The notes: a model not told the origin generated them from the letters alone. DNA of 64,000 nt from Flavobacterium proteolyticum (GCF_015223105.1 NZ_JADFTZ010000001.1:434001-498000); one strand, 5' to 3'; positions 32,687 to 41,733 are shown, counted from the stretch's first letter. Numbers and translations: made by a program.

Positions 32687-34882
32687 CTAAAATTTTAAAC
32701 TCATTCCGAAAAGGAAATTAATACCTGCTTGCGGATAATAACCTGTTCCCTCTATTGTTACTGGAGTTGGTCCAGACCATGTATCATCATATGTGTAGAA
32801 ATACCCATTTGATTCATATTCTACGTTAAAGATATTATTTACCAACGCTGAAAAAACAATCGATTGAATTCCTTTATTGATTTGCCAATCGTAAGAAGCA
32901 TTAAAATCATTAATGAAATAACTATCCAATATAGAATTTTCTGAATCGATATTTCCCATATACTGTTCTCCAACAAATTTTGACAATAATGACAATTGTA
33001 ATCCTTTAACTGGCAAGTAAGTAAACCTATTTCCGAAAATAAAATTAGGTGAATACGCAATATTTGTATTCCCTAAATTTTGAACTACACCATCTCTTTG
33101 AAAATAGAAATCTTTATTTTGATTCTGACTCAAAGTTATATTTGGATTCAAAATCAATTTATTAGTAATTGCAATAGTAGATTCTACCTCTAAACCTAAT
33201 CGATAACTTTTTCCGCTATTTGTAAAAATTGGCGAACCTACATCGTTTAATGCCCCTGTCATAACCAATTGGTCATTATATCGCATGTAAAAAGCATTTG
33301 CTGATAATTTTACTTTTTTAGAATTGTATTTCCATCCCAATTCATAATCAAATAAACGCTCTGGTTTTACAGCGCCATTTTCGTAATCATCACGTCTTGA
33401 TTCTTTATTGGCAATTCCAAAATACCCATAAAATGCATTTTTAGTATTCAATTGGTAATTCAACCCTGCTTTTGGATTAAAAAATCGAAATGTATCGTTT
33501 ACATCATCGAATTTCACGCTTGTTGCATCGTAAAATACCATTCTGTATTGTAAATCGGCGAATAAATTCAACTTGTTAGTAACATTGTATGATGCTTTTG
33601 TATAGAAATTTACATCGTCTTTATTTCCATAATTATCATAATAACGATTTGGATTTGGAATATAATTCTGTGTCCAAACCACTTCACCATAATGCAATCC
33701 TAAGTAACGATTAGCAGCACCTCCAAATAACAAATCTGTTTTCGCTGTTTTATAATTTAAAGAGAAGGTAGCTCCGAAGAAATCATTATCTAACCAACGT
33801 TTTCTTACCAAATCAGAAATTGGATTACCATTAAAATCTGGTAAATTATAGTCGGTTAAATCTGCATCTTCTTTGTATTGTTCAAAATAGCCTTTCCCAA
33901 TGGTGTAATGCAATGCCGCATTCGAAATCCATTTCTCTGTCCATTTTTCTGTCCAATGCAATTGAAAATGGTTTTGCCAATAATTATCGGTTTCATTATT
34001 ATAGAATTTCATGTTGCCGAATTCATCGAAATACATTCCGGCAGGATTGAAGGTTCTATCATTTCTAAGTTTTTCGGGATCTTCAATTCCGTACCAAGCT
34101 TGATAGGTTTTCTCTTTTCCGCCAAACGCCATGAATTTCACAAGAGTTGACTCTTTAACATAATTAGCATTGAAAAAATATCCAAACATATTTGATGTTG
34201 CTCTATCGATAAATCCATCCGAAGCAATATTGGAAATTCGTCCATTCATTTCAAAATTATTATGCAAACCTGTTCCAAAAGACAAAGTATGCTTTCTGGT
34301 ATTAAAACTTCCGTAAGAATTTGAAATTTCAGCATAGGATTTTTCTTGATAGGATTTGGTTGCCATGTTCAAACTCGCACCAAAAGCACCAGCTCCATTA
34401 GTTGAAGTTCCTACCCCACGTTGCAACTGAACGCTTTCCAAAGACGAAGCAAAATCAGGCAAATTCACAAAGAACGTTCCTTGACTTTCGCTATCATTAA
34501 AAGGAATTCCGTTTAAAGTAACGTTAATTCGAGAACCATCGGAACCACGAACTCTCATGTACGTATAACCTACACCATTTCCCGCATCAGTTGTACTGAC
34601 TACAGAAGGCAAATATTGCAACAAAACGGGAACATCTTGACCCAGATTTCGTGGTGCAATTTCTTCTTTGGAAACGTTAGTGTACGTAATTGGGTTTTTG
34701 TCTTTTGCTCTAACAGATGAAACGGTTACTTCTTTAAGTTCTGTGGTTTTTAAACTGTCTTTCTGAGTTTCTTGTGAGAAAGAAACAAAAGGTAAAAGGT
34801 AAAAGGCAAAAGGCAAAAGGCAGCTAAAATAGCGACTTTTTGTTTTTGGCATTAAGCCATTTTTTTTGAATAAAGTTTTCAT
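32687..34882 (-). CDS. TonB-dependent receptor under TPP riboswitch control (thiamine uptake)
   Basis: About 731 residues. After the signal region comes a plug domain (LKEVTVSSVRAKDKNPITYTNV, then QDVPVLLQYLPSVV, then RVRGSDGSRINVTLNGIPFNDSES) and a 22-strand barrel ending in Phe (INFLFGMSLKF). No N-terminal carboxypeptidase-like domain is present, so it is not a SusC. A TPP riboswitch directly upstream points to thiamine or a precursor as ligand, as known for such receptors in Bacteroidota. The signal peptide core LLPFAFYLLPF is coded by a period-7 AAAAGG array. ATG 34882 is used; the frame is open 30 bases further. Confidence 0.88.
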   Translation of the reverse strand: MKTLFKKNGLMPKTKSRYFSCLLPFAFYLLPFVSFSQETQKDSLKTTELKEVTVSSVRAKDKNPITYTNVSKEEIAPRNLGQDVPVLLQYLPSVVSTTDAGNGVGYTYMRVRGSDGSRINVTLNGIPFNDSESQGTFFVNLPDFASSLESVQLQRGVGTSTNGAGAFGASLNMATKSYQEKSYAEISNSYGSFNTRKHTLSFGTGLHNNFEMNGRISNIASDGFIDRATSNMFGYFFNANYVKESTLVKFMAFGGKEKTYQAWYGIEDPEKLRNDRTFNPAGMYFDEFGNMKFYNNETDNYWQNHFQLHWTEKWTEKWISNAALHYTIGKGYFEQYKEDADLTDYNLPDFNGNPISDLVRKRWLDNDFFGATFSLNYKTAKTDLLFGGAANRYLGLHYGEVVWTQNYIPNPNRYYDNYGNKDDVNFYTKASYNVTNKLNLFADLQYRMVFYDATSVKFDDVNDTFRFFNPKAGLNYQLNTKNAFYGYFGIANKESRRDDYENGAVKPERLFDYELGWKYNSKKVKLSANAFYMRYNDQLVMTGALNDVGSPIFTNSGKSYRLGLEVESTIAITNKLILNPNITLSQNQNKDFYFQRDGVVQNLGNTNIAYSPNFIFGNRFTYLPVKGLQLSLLSKFVGEQYMGNIDSENSILDSYFINDFNASYDWQINKGIQSIVFSALVNNIFNVEYESNGYFYTYDDTWSGPTPVTIEGTGYYPQAGINFLFGMSLKF
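34787..34821 (-). repeat. Period-7 AAAAGG array coding a signal peptide core
   Basis: On the plus strand AAAAGG begins at 34787, 34794, 34801, 34808 and 34815, five exact 7-base steps. Being three units per 21 bases, it codes a seven-residue repeat (LLPFAFY then LLPF) in the receptor. Confidence 0.8.
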
Positions 34883-34978
34883 TCGTAAAATAAATACGAA
34901 TAAAAGGGGCAATTATTCCTTGGTTAAAAATTAAATATTGATACTCTTTGACGCCAATAAACGTGCACATTTATTTTT

Positions 34979-35059
34979 GTCAATTCCCTAAACAGCATTA
35001 TCTGTTCTAGGTTCTATGGGTATGATCTCAGCTCGTTATTTAGAGCACCCCTTTGAGAC
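34979..35059 (-). promoter_or_regulatory. TPP (thiamine pyrophosphate) riboswitch aptamer
   Basis: The minus-strand RNA has the conserved thi-box order: GGGGTGC near the 5' end, GCTGAGATCATACCC in the middle, ACCT, then CAGATAATGCTG and AGGGA at the 3' side. Ends GTC..AA and TTGAC can close P1. It lies about 100 bases before the receptor ATG. A GCCCCTTTT stretch close to the start codon (34910-34902) is complementary to AAAGGGG at the aptamer start (35054-35048), a possible switching pair. Confidence 0.92.
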
Positions 35060-35063
35060 GGGG

Positions 35064-35071
35064 CAAAGATA
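35064..35071 (-). promoter_or_regulatory. Promoter -10 element of the riboswitch transcript
   Basis: TATCTTTG on the minus strand. The predicted start, about seven bases further, falls on the first bases of the aptamer P1 stem. A TTG 21 bases upstream (35095-35093) could be the -33 element. Confidence 0.65.
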
Positions 35072-35074
35072 AGC

Positions 35075-35148
35075 CAATTTCAATGACAATTCCAATTCCA
35101 ATTTCAAACTTTCTTTTATTGATTTTTGAACTTGCGCTTGTTCTTGTG
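35075..35148. repeat. Inverted period-6 CAA/TTG array
   Basis: CAA begins at 35075, 35081, 35087, 35093, 35099 and 35105; TTG begins at 35126, 35132, 35138 and 35144. All steps are exactly 6 and the arms are inverted. It sits between the end of arfB and the riboswitch promoter. Confidence 0.8.
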
Positions 35149-35152
35149 TTTT

Positions 35153-35554
35153 TTAAAAGTTTGGTTTTTTTCTGTTTTGCTTCAAAACGCTCATTACTTT
35201 TTTGGCATTCAGGCGTTTTTCTTTTACCGCTCTTGGAATTTTAGTTTCTTTTCTTTCTTTTGGAACAACCAAAGCATTTTCAAGTAACTTAAAACATTTC
35301 TTTATGACTTTTTCTTTGTTTTTTAGTTGACTTCTGTCTTCTTCACTGGTCAAAATTAGGATTCCTTCTTGCGTTAATTTAGTTGCGAGTTTATTTTGAA
35401 GTAACGTTTTTTCTTCTTCTGTTAATCCTTTTGAATTGACTAAATCAAATGTCAGCACGACTTTAGAAGACACTTTGTTTACATTTTGTCCTCCAGCTCC
35501 GCTGCTTCGTACCGCTTTAAAAGAAAACTCAGATGCGATTATTGATTTATCCAT
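35153..35554 (-). CDS. arfB: Ribosome-rescue peptidyl-tRNA hydrolase ArfB
   Basis: 133 residues. The catalytic GGQ motif (21-23) lies in the release-factor-like sequence FKAVRSSGAGGQNVNKVSSKV. The C-terminal tail is strongly basic (KEKRLNAKKVMSVLKQNRKK), the part that enters the empty mRNA channel of stalled ribosomes. It overlaps the DUF4301 gene by eight bases and ends the operon that runs from the phosphopantetheinyl transferase gene. Confidence 0.94.
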   Translation of the reverse strand: MDKSIIASEFSFKAVRSSGAGGQNVNKVSSKVVLTFDLVNSKGLTEEEKTLLQNKLATKLTQEGILILTSEEDRSQLKNKEKVIKKCFKLLENALVVPKERKETKIPRAVKEKRLNAKKVMSVLKQNRKKPNF

Positions 35555-37082
35555 TATCAGGTTGGTGTGACGGTTTTAATAAATCATTTACTGTTTTCAC
35601 TGGATTAAAAGTTTCCAACGGAACCTCAACAAAAATAGTAGTCCATTTAGCCATAGCACCATTCCACAATCCAGGAAGTTCAAAAGCTTTAATTGGTTTA
35701 CCGTTTTTTGTTTTTTCGGTAATAAAAGCAGATTTCGGATCTACGAATTGCGTTAAATCAAATTTTTCACCTTTGAAGTTTTTTACACCACAAACAATGT
35801 CCACGGGATTAAAATGCGTAGCTTCTTTTGCTGTGTTTTTTTGCGATTTATTGTTCAAATCTATTTGAGAAGATTCAACAATTTGTAACGTTTGACGTCC
35901 TTTTTCATCTTGTACCCAAAATGGTCCCCCGCCTGGTTCTCCTTCATTTTTTACCATTCCACAAACACGAATAGGTCGATTTAAAACTTTAATTAAATAC
36001 TCAATTTTGTATTCGGTTTGGAAAAAATTGAACTCTTCTGGTAATGGAAAAGCAGTTTTATTTTCAGCAAAATCTTTGATTTCCAAAATTTGTTCTTCCG
36101 TTACATTTCCACTTGAAAGTAATTTTAGGTAATTGAAAATCTTGTATTGCATCCAAAGCAAAACACCTCCTAATAACTTTTTATTAGTTTCAATAACTTT
36201 TCTATGATTCTGAGATACGTTATCGATATTTTTGATAAAAATAATATCCGATTGTAAAGCATTCAAATTGTCGATTAAAGCTCCGTGTCCGCCAGGTCTG
36301 AAAAACAATTTATCATCTTCAACACGAAAAGGCGTATTATCTTCGTTAACCGCTAATGTATCAGTGGATTGATTTTGGTATGAAAAACTGATTTCACATT
36401 CTGAAAATTGATTGGTTATCTTCTCAAAATCGGGTTGAAATTCTTCGGTAATGGTGAAATGAATTTTTGTTTTTTGATTTTCTTTCTTGAAAAAATCGGA
36501 CTCAAAAATATTTTCTTCAATTGGAGTAATGATTCTCTCATCTCTCACATGAAAAGGCAAAATACCTTTTGGCTTGTTAGCAAAATCTAATCCTTCTTTA
36601 CTTAACAATGTTTTTATTAATGCATGATATTTTGCATCGTTTGATAGTGAATAATAATTCGGATACAATTGAATAGTTTTTTCCTTCAATTCTCTGTAAA
36701 AAGGAAAGTTTTTCAATCCAAAAATAAAAATGGAAATATCTTTAGCATTTCGCTTATTGATGTAACTATTGATGGTGTCGTTTTCAACATCAAAATCGTT
36801 CAAAAACTCATTCAAAAATTTGAACATACGAGTAGCTGCACCCGAAGCAGGCACAAACTTCTCAATAGAATAATTAGTTTTGTGTTTATCGAAATAGATT
36901 ACAAAATCATTCGTTTCCTCTTCTGAGAATTGCCAAATACCATCGCCTACTTTAGCAGAGCGAACTAGGTTAATTTTGGGAATTCCTTGGATAAAAAAAT
37001 CCAACTGCTGCTGAATTTTCTCGATTGAGTTTCCTCTATTTTGTATGTATATTAAATCGTCGTCTGTAAAAATCTTTTCCAT
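35547..37082 (-). CDS. DUF4301 family protein
   Basis: 511 residues with the DUF4301 pattern from the start: FTDDDLIYIQNRGNSIEKIQQQLDFF, VPASGAATRMFKFLNEF, the FFRPGGHGALIDNLN loop, and RVCGMVKNEGEPGGGPFWV. The GASGAATRMF and PGGHGAL loops are glycine-rich, as in nucleotide or sugar-nucleotide-binding enzymes, but no activity is established to my knowledge. It overlaps the PnuC gene by 31 bases and arfB by eight. Confidence 0.88.
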   Translation of the reverse strand: MEKIFTDDDLIYIQNRGNSIEKIQQQLDFFIQGIPKINLVRSAKVGDGIWQFSEEETNDFVIYFDKHKTNYSIEKFVPASGAATRMFKFLNEFLNDFDVENDTINSYINKRNAKDISIFIFGLKNFPFYRELKEKTIQLYPNYYSLSNDAKYHALIKTLLSKEGLDFANKPKGILPFHVRDERIITPIEENIFESDFFKKENQKTKIHFTITEEFQPDFEKITNQFSECEISFSYQNQSTDTLAVNEDNTPFRVEDDKLFFRPGGHGALIDNLNALQSDIIFIKNIDNVSQNHRKVIETNKKLLGGVLLWMQYKIFNYLKLLSSGNVTEEQILEIKDFAENKTAFPLPEEFNFFQTEYKIEYLIKVLNRPIRVCGMVKNEGEPGGGPFWVQDEKGRQTLQIVESSQIDLNNKSQKNTAKEATHFNPVDIVCGVKNFKGEKFDLTQFVDPKSAFITEKTKNGKPIKAFELPGLWNGAMAKWTTIFVEVPLETFNPVKTVNDLLKPSHQPDNG

Positions 37083-37666
37083 TCTTTATAGCCTAAAATA
37101 GCGATAATCGTAAATAGTATAAATTGAAAACTCGAAAAGGTCAAACCTTTATAAAAGTATAAAGGAATTGAAATTGCATCGGCAATTATCCATAAAATCC
37201 AGTTTTCGATTTTTCTTTTGGCCATGAGCCACATCCCAACAAAGAATAATCCTGTGGTAAGCGCGTCAACATAAGCTGTCCAATGGGTAAATTTACCAAA
37301 AAAATGGTAAACTAATACAACAAACGTTAAGGTAATTATAAAAATTAGCATTGAAATTAGAATTTCTTTTCGATTTATAGTTGAAATAGGAAATTCATCC
37401 GCACCGTTTTTTGTTTTAGACCATAAATACCAACCCAAAAAACTCATAATTGTATAATAGAAATTGATAATTAAATCGCCATACAATTGAAATTCAAACA
37501 AAATATAAACGTAAAGAATCGTGCTAACCAAACCCGTTGGGTACACCAAAATATTATTTTTTCGAGCAAATAAAACACTGACAACTCCAAATACAACGGC
37601 AATTAATTCTAATGCAATTAAGAAGTTGGAATAGTCTTTATATTGTGTAAATAAAAACTCTATCAT
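37052..37666 (-). CDS. PnuC/PnuT-family vitamin transporter
   Basis: 204 residues with about seven membrane helices. PnuC features are clear: FARKNNILVYPTGLVSTILYVYI, YYTIMSFLGWYLWSKT, and WILWIIADAISIPLYFYKGL followed by GYKEWKRFL. Family members carry nicotinamide riboside (PnuC), riboflavin (PnuX) or thiamine (PnuT). The TPP riboswitch and receptor two genes away make a thiamine substrate plausible but not proven. It is coupled by a four-base overlap to the GGGPS gene upstream. Confidence 0.88.
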   Translation of the reverse strand: MIEFLFTQYKDYSNFLIALELIAVVFGVVSVLFARKNNILVYPTGLVSTILYVYILFEFQLYGDLIINFYYTIMSFLGWYLWSKTKNGADEFPISTINRKEILISMLIFIITLTFVVLVYHFFGKFTHWTAYVDALTTGLFFVGMWLMAKRKIENWILWIIADAISIPLYFYKGLTFSSFQFILFTIIAILGYKEWKRFLQTTI

Positions 37667-38379
37667 AGCGAAAAGAAGTTACTATCGTTTTCAAAAGCTG
37701 TTCCAATTACCACCAAATCTGCACCTGCTTCATACACTTCTTGAATCGTTTTCATAGAACGAATACCGCCACCAACAATCAACGGAATTTGAATATTTTG
37801 CGATACAAAACGAATCATTTCTAATGAAACGTGTTGGTCAGCACCACTTCCCGCTTCTAGATAAATTAATTTTTTACCTAAAAATTCGCCTGCTTTTGCT
37901 GTTTTATAAGCTAATTCTATGTTGTTATTTTCAATCGGCTGTGTTTGACTTACACGTTGCACGGCGGTTTCTTTTCCTCCATCGATTAGCAAATAACCTG
38001 TTGGGATGATTTCCAAATTTGATTTTTCTAACGCTTCTACCGAATTAATATGATGTTCAATCAAATATTCTGGATTTCGACCTGAAAGTAGACTTAAAAA
38101 TAGAATTCCATCAGCTTCATTGGAAATTTGGGATGGATGACCTGGAAAAATTAAAATGGGTAATTGCGTTTCTCTTTTTAATGTCGCTATCAATTCATCC
38201 AAATGCGTTCCGCTAAAAGTACTTCCGCCGACAAAAATATGTGTTGCGGGTGAAGCTTTAATTTTTTCTGACAAAACCACAACTTGTTCTATCGAAACTT
38301 TTTCTGGATCGATTAGAATAGCCAATAGTTTTCGATTGTCTTTTTTAGCTTGAAGTATATTTGAATAGAGATTTTGCAT
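37663..38379 (-). CDS. Geranylgeranylglyceryl/heptaprenylglyceryl phosphate synthase
   Basis: 238 residues, a TIM barrel of the PcrB/GGGPS family that joins a polyprenyl diphosphate to glycerol-1-phosphate. Visible motifs are LLAILIDPEK, THIFVGGSTFSGTHLD, LPILIFPGHPSQIS, IIPTGYLLIDGG, YLEAGSGA and PLIVGGGIRS. The enzyme is archaeal-like and known in some Bacteroidota, where its lipid product is poorly understood. The ATG at 38379 is preferred to a TTG at 38406. It starts one base after the phosphopantetheinyl transferase stop. Confidence 0.92.
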   Translation of the reverse strand: MQNLYSNILQAKKDNRKLLAILIDPEKVSIEQVVVLSEKIKASPATHIFVGGSTFSGTHLDELIATLKRETQLPILIFPGHPSQISNEADGILFLSLLSGRNPEYLIEHHINSVEALEKSNLEIIPTGYLLIDGGKETAVQRVSQTQPIENNNIELAYKTAKAGEFLGKKLIYLEAGSGADQHVSLEMIRFVSQNIQIPLIVGGGIRSMKTIQEVYEAGADLVVIGTAFENDSNFFSL

Positions 38380-38380
38380 C

Positions 38381-39010
38381 TTAGTTATTTGGGAAAGCAC
38401 ATACAAAGATATAATCTTCTACTTTATAAAATTGAATATTAAACTTTTCTATTTGATTATTAAAATGCAATTCTGCCGAACATTTTCCATCGGAAAAAGA
38501 AAATTCATCTTCAAAAATATGTTCTGGGAAGCTGATTCCTTTTTCGTTTTTGATTTTAAAAATCGATTCTTTTACACCCCAAATGACAGTTGCTTTTTCT
38601 ATTTGTTCCGAAGTTGGAAGATTTTCTAAATGCTTTACTTCCATGAATCTCGGAGCAATTTTTAGTGTTTTTTCTTTGAGTTTTTCCAAATCAATTCCCA
38701 TCAATTCATCACTAATGCAAATACATGAAAATTCGTGCGAATGTGATATAGAAATATGTTTGCCATCACTTAAATGAGGCTTTCCAGCTTCATCATATGT
38801 TAAATCATAATCGGTGTAACCCAAATGTTGTAATAACATTCGAACCGCTAAAAATCCTCTTTGGTGCTCTTCCGATTTCATTCCTTCTAAACGAAAAAGC
38901 GAAGTATCTTTTAACGAAACGGCTCTAAATAATGAAGTTACGTCTTCAGTGATATACCAAAAGTACGCAGTAGTGGTTTCGTTTATATGTATAATTTTAT
39001 GTAGCGGCAT
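38381..39010 (-). CDS. 4'-phosphopantetheinyl transferase
   Basis: 209 residues of the Sfp type. The core motifs are DEAGKPHLSDGKHISISHS, LMGIDLEKLKEKTLKIAPRFM with the Mg-binding Asp, and VIWGVKESIFK. It converts apo acyl or peptidyl carrier proteins to the holo form. It is the first gene of the operon leading to GGGPS, PnuC, DUF4301 and arfB, and is divergent from ahcY. Confidence 0.93.
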   Translation of the reverse strand: MPLHKIIHINETTTAYFWYITEDVTSLFRAVSLKDTSLFRLEGMKSEEHQRGFLAVRMLLQHLGYTDYDLTYDEAGKPHLSDGKHISISHSHEFSCICISDELMGIDLEKLKEKTLKIAPRFMEVKHLENLPTSEQIEKATVIWGVKESIFKIKNEKGISFPEHIFEDEFSFSDGKCSAELHFNNQIEKFNIQFYKVEDYIFVCAFPNN

Positions 39011-39071
39011 TTATATTTTGTTGTTTTTCAAATCATTAGAAAACTAAACAATTCACAAATTAATAGAAATC

Positions 39072-39104
39072 TTTGAAAAAATAAAAAGATATTTTGTAAT
39101 TTTG
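39072..39104 (+). promoter_or_regulatory. ahcY promoter
   Basis: TTTG at 39072-39075, 21 bases, then TAATTTTG at 39097-39104, 36 bases before the ATG. Confidence 0.75.
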
Positions 39105-39140
39105 CACCCTAATTTTAGAATATACAAATATACATAATAG

Positions 39141-40457
39141 ATGAGTACACAAACATTACCTTATGTAGCTTATAAAGTGAAAGATATTTCGCTTGCAGCT
39201 TGGGGAAGAAAAGAAATTGAATTAGCTGAAGCTGAAATGCCAGGTTTAATGGCTTTAAGAGCTGAATACGGAGCATCTCAACCTTTAAAAGGAGCTAGAA
39301 TTGCGGGATGTCTTCATATGACAATTCAAACTGCAGTTTTAATTGAAACTTTAATTTCTTTAGGTGCAGAAGTTACTTGGTCATCTTGTAACATTTTCTC
39401 AACTCAAGATCAAGCTGCTGCTGCTATTGCTGCTGCTGGAATTCAAGTATATGCTTGGAAAGGTTTAAATGAAGAAGATTTCGACTGGTGTATTGAGCAA
39501 ACTTTATTCTTTGGTGAAGATAGAAAACCATTGAACATGATTTTAGATGATGGTGGTGATTTAACTAATATGGTTTTTGACCGTTACCCTGAATTAATTC
39601 CTGGAATTAAAGGTTTATCAGAAGAAACTACTACTGGAGTTCACCGTTTGTATGAAAGAATGAAAAACGGAACTTTATTCATGCCGGCAATCAACGTAAA
39701 TGATTCAGTTACTAAATCGAAATTTGATAACAAATACGGATGTAAAGAATCAGCTGTTGATGCTATTCGTCGTGCAACTGATGTTATGTTAGCTGGAAAA
39801 AGAGTTGTTGTTTGTGGATACGGTGACGTTGGAAAAGGAACTGCGGCTTCTTTCCGTGGTGCTGGTTCTATTGTAACGGTTACTGAAATTGATCCAATTT
39901 GTGCTTTACAAGCAGCTATGGACGGTTTTGAAGTGAAAAAATTAGATACTGTTATTGGTAATGCTGATATCGTAATTACTACAACTGGAAATAAAGATAT
40001 CGTAGTAGGTCGTCACTTTGAGGCTATGAAAGATAAAACTATCGTTTGTAACATTGGACACTTTGATAACGAAATCGATATGGCTTGGTTAAACAAAAAC
40101 CACGGTGCGTCTAAAATTGAAATCAAACCACAAGTTGATAAATACACTATCAACGGAAATGACATCATCATTTTAGCTGAAGGACGTTTAGTAAACTTAG
40201 GTTGTGCAACAGGTCACCCAAGTTTTGTAATGAGTAATTCATTCACTAACCAAACGTTAGCTCAAATTGAATTATGGACAAATAGTGCAGCTTATAAAAA
40301 TGAAGTATATATGTTACCTAAACATTTAGATGAAAAAGTAGCAGCGCTTCACTTAGCTAAATTAGGTGTTGAATTAGAAACTTTAAACTCAGAGCAAGCA
40401 GCTTACATTGGAGTTGAAGTACAAGGTCCATTCAAACCTGAGTATTACAGATACTAA
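39141..40457 (+). CDS. ahcY: Adenosylhomocysteinase
   Basis: 438 residues. It hydrolyses S-adenosylhomocysteine to homocysteine and adenosine, relieving inhibition of methyltransferases. Signatures seen are [47 protein letters not shown], the NAD-binding [29 protein letters not shown] and the C-terminal [22 protein letters not shown] with PEYYRY end. The gene stands alone with its own promoter and terminator. Confidence 0.98.
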   Translation: MSTQTLPYVAYKVKDISLAAWGRKEIELAEAEMPGLMALRAEYGASQPLKGARIAGCLHMTIQTAVLIETLISLGAEVTWSSCNIFSTQDQAAAAIAAAGIQVYAWKGLNEEDFDWCIEQTLFFGEDRKPLNMILDDGGDLTNMVFDRYPELIPGIKGLSEETTTGVHRLYERMKNGTLFMPAINVNDSVTKSKFDNKYGCKESAVDAIRRATDVMLAGKRVVVCGYGDVGKGTAASFRGAGSIVTVTEIDPICALQAAMDGFEVKKLDTVIGNADIVITTTGNKDIVVGRHFEAMKDKTIVCNIGHFDNEIDMAWLNKNHGASKIEIKPQVDKYTINGNDIIILAEGRLVNLGCATGHPSFVMSNSFTNQTLAQIELWTNSAAYKNEVYMLPKHLDEKVAALHLAKLGVELETLNSEQAAYIGVEVQGPFKPEYYRY

Positions 40458-40462
40458 TTTTT

Positions 40463-40493
40463 AGTAAAAAGTAAAAAATGATTAGTAAATAGT
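40463..40493 (+). repeat. Period-7 AGT array after ahcY
   Basis: AGT begins at 40463, 40470, 40484 and 40491, all on a 7-base grid with one empty slot, in AGTAAAA-like units directly after the ahcY stop. Confidence 0.5.
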
Positions 40494-40506
40494 CACTTAA
40501 TTATAT

Positions 40507-40536
40507 AAAACCCTTGCAGTAATGTGAGGGTTTTTT
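40507..40536 (+). terminator. ahcY terminator
   Basis: AAAACCCT pairs with AGGGTTTT, followed by more T's. Confidence 0.8.
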
Positions 40537-40588
40537 CTTTTAACAACTATTTTTCAACAAATTAGCAACAACTTGAAACTTTTGGCGT

Positions 40589-40596
40589 TAAATTTG
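40589..40596 (+). promoter_or_regulatory. Candidate -10 element for the DUF4407 gene
   Basis: TAAATTTG matches TAnnTTTG, 31 bases before the ATG. The leader is built of repeated AATCA/ATCATC words. Confidence 0.5.
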
Positions 40597-40627
40597 TACT
40601 AATCATCATCAATCAAAATCAATCATC

Positions 40628-41728
40628 ATGTTAAAACGTTTTTTTATGTTATGTTCGGGCGTAGATTCCGACATAATTAATGGCTGTTCTAATGGCGAGC
40701 AAAACAAATATGCCGGAATTGGAGCTACCGTTTTCTTCACAGCCGTAATGGCTTTTATTGCGAGTGCTTATGCTCTTTTTACTGTTTTCGATAATGCATT
40801 TATAGCTATTGCTTTCGGTTTAGTTTGGGGTTTGCTTATTTTTAATTTAGACCGATTTATTGTTTCAACTATTAAAAAAAGAGATAGCTTTCTAGACGAA
40901 TTTATTCAGGCAACACCACGAATTGCATTGGCGATTATTATTGCTATCGTAATTTCAAAACCTTTGGAAATTAAAATCTTCGAAAAAGAAATCAATACGG
41001 TTTTATTGAAAGAAAAGAACGAAATGATGTTGGCCAACAAAAAACAAGTAGCCAATTATTTTCAATCGGATTTAGACAAAAACAAAGCCCAAATTGATAG
41101 TTTAAAATCGGATATTCTTAAAAAAGAAAAAGAAGTAAATGATTTATATTCGGTTTACATTACCGAAGCCGAAGGAACTGCCGGAACTAAAAAATTAGGC
41201 AAAGGTCCGGTTTATAAAGAAAAACGTGAAAAACACGATGCTGCTTTGCAAGATTTAGCAACTTTAAAAACTACTAATCAAGCAAAAATCACCGATTTAG
41301 AAGCGAAAGCTAAAACTTTACAAACCGATTTAGACAAAAAAGTAACGGAAACCCAACCTATTATCGAAGGTTTCGACGGTTTAATGGCTCGAATTAACGC
41401 TTTGAATAAGTTACCATTCTTGCCTTCGTTTTTCATTATGTTGTTGTTTTTAGCGATTGAAACTTCGCCTATTATTGCCAAATTATTATCACCAAAAAGC
41501 GAATACGATTTCAAACAAGAAGATAACGAAATGGGCATCAAAAATATGCTAGCACAAAATCGTTATCAAAGCGAATTACAAAAGAAAACCGATGCCGAAA
41601 TTTACGATAAAGTCTATGCCGACATCAAAGAAGATAAAGAACTTTACAACTACAAAAAGAAAAGTGCTACGGAATTACTAAAACTTCAAGCGGATGGATT
41701 TGTAGAGAAGCAGAAGAAATCAATGTAA
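40628..41728 (+). CDS. DUF4407 membrane protein with coiled coil
   Basis: 366 residues. Membrane helices near 30-75 and 95-115 are followed by a long charged coiled coil (about 120-255), another membrane helix (LPFLPSFFIMLLFLAIETSPI near 265-285) and a charged cytoplasmic tail. The N-terminal CSGVDSDIINGC and the FNLDRFIVSTIKK segment after the second helix are typical of DUF4407. The function is unknown. The gene is monocistronic, with a terminator downstream. Confidence 0.85.
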   Translation: MLKRFFMLCSGVDSDIINGCSNGEQNKYAGIGATVFFTAVMAFIASAYALFTVFDNAFIAIAFGLVWGLLIFNLDRFIVSTIKKRDSFLDEFIQATPRIALAIIIAIVISKPLEIKIFEKEINTVLLKEKNEMMLANKKQVANYFQSDLDKNKAQIDSLKSDILKKEKEVNDLYSVYITEAEGTAGTKKLGKGPVYKEKREKHDAALQDLATLKTTNQAKITDLEAKAKTLQTDLDKKVTETQPIIEGFDGLMARINALNKLPFLPSFFIMLLFLAIETSPIIAKLLSPKSEYDFKQEDNEMGIKNMLAQNRYQSELQKKTDAEIYDKVYADIKEDKELYNYKKKSATELLKLQADGFVEKQKKSM

Positions 41729-41733
41729 GGCTT

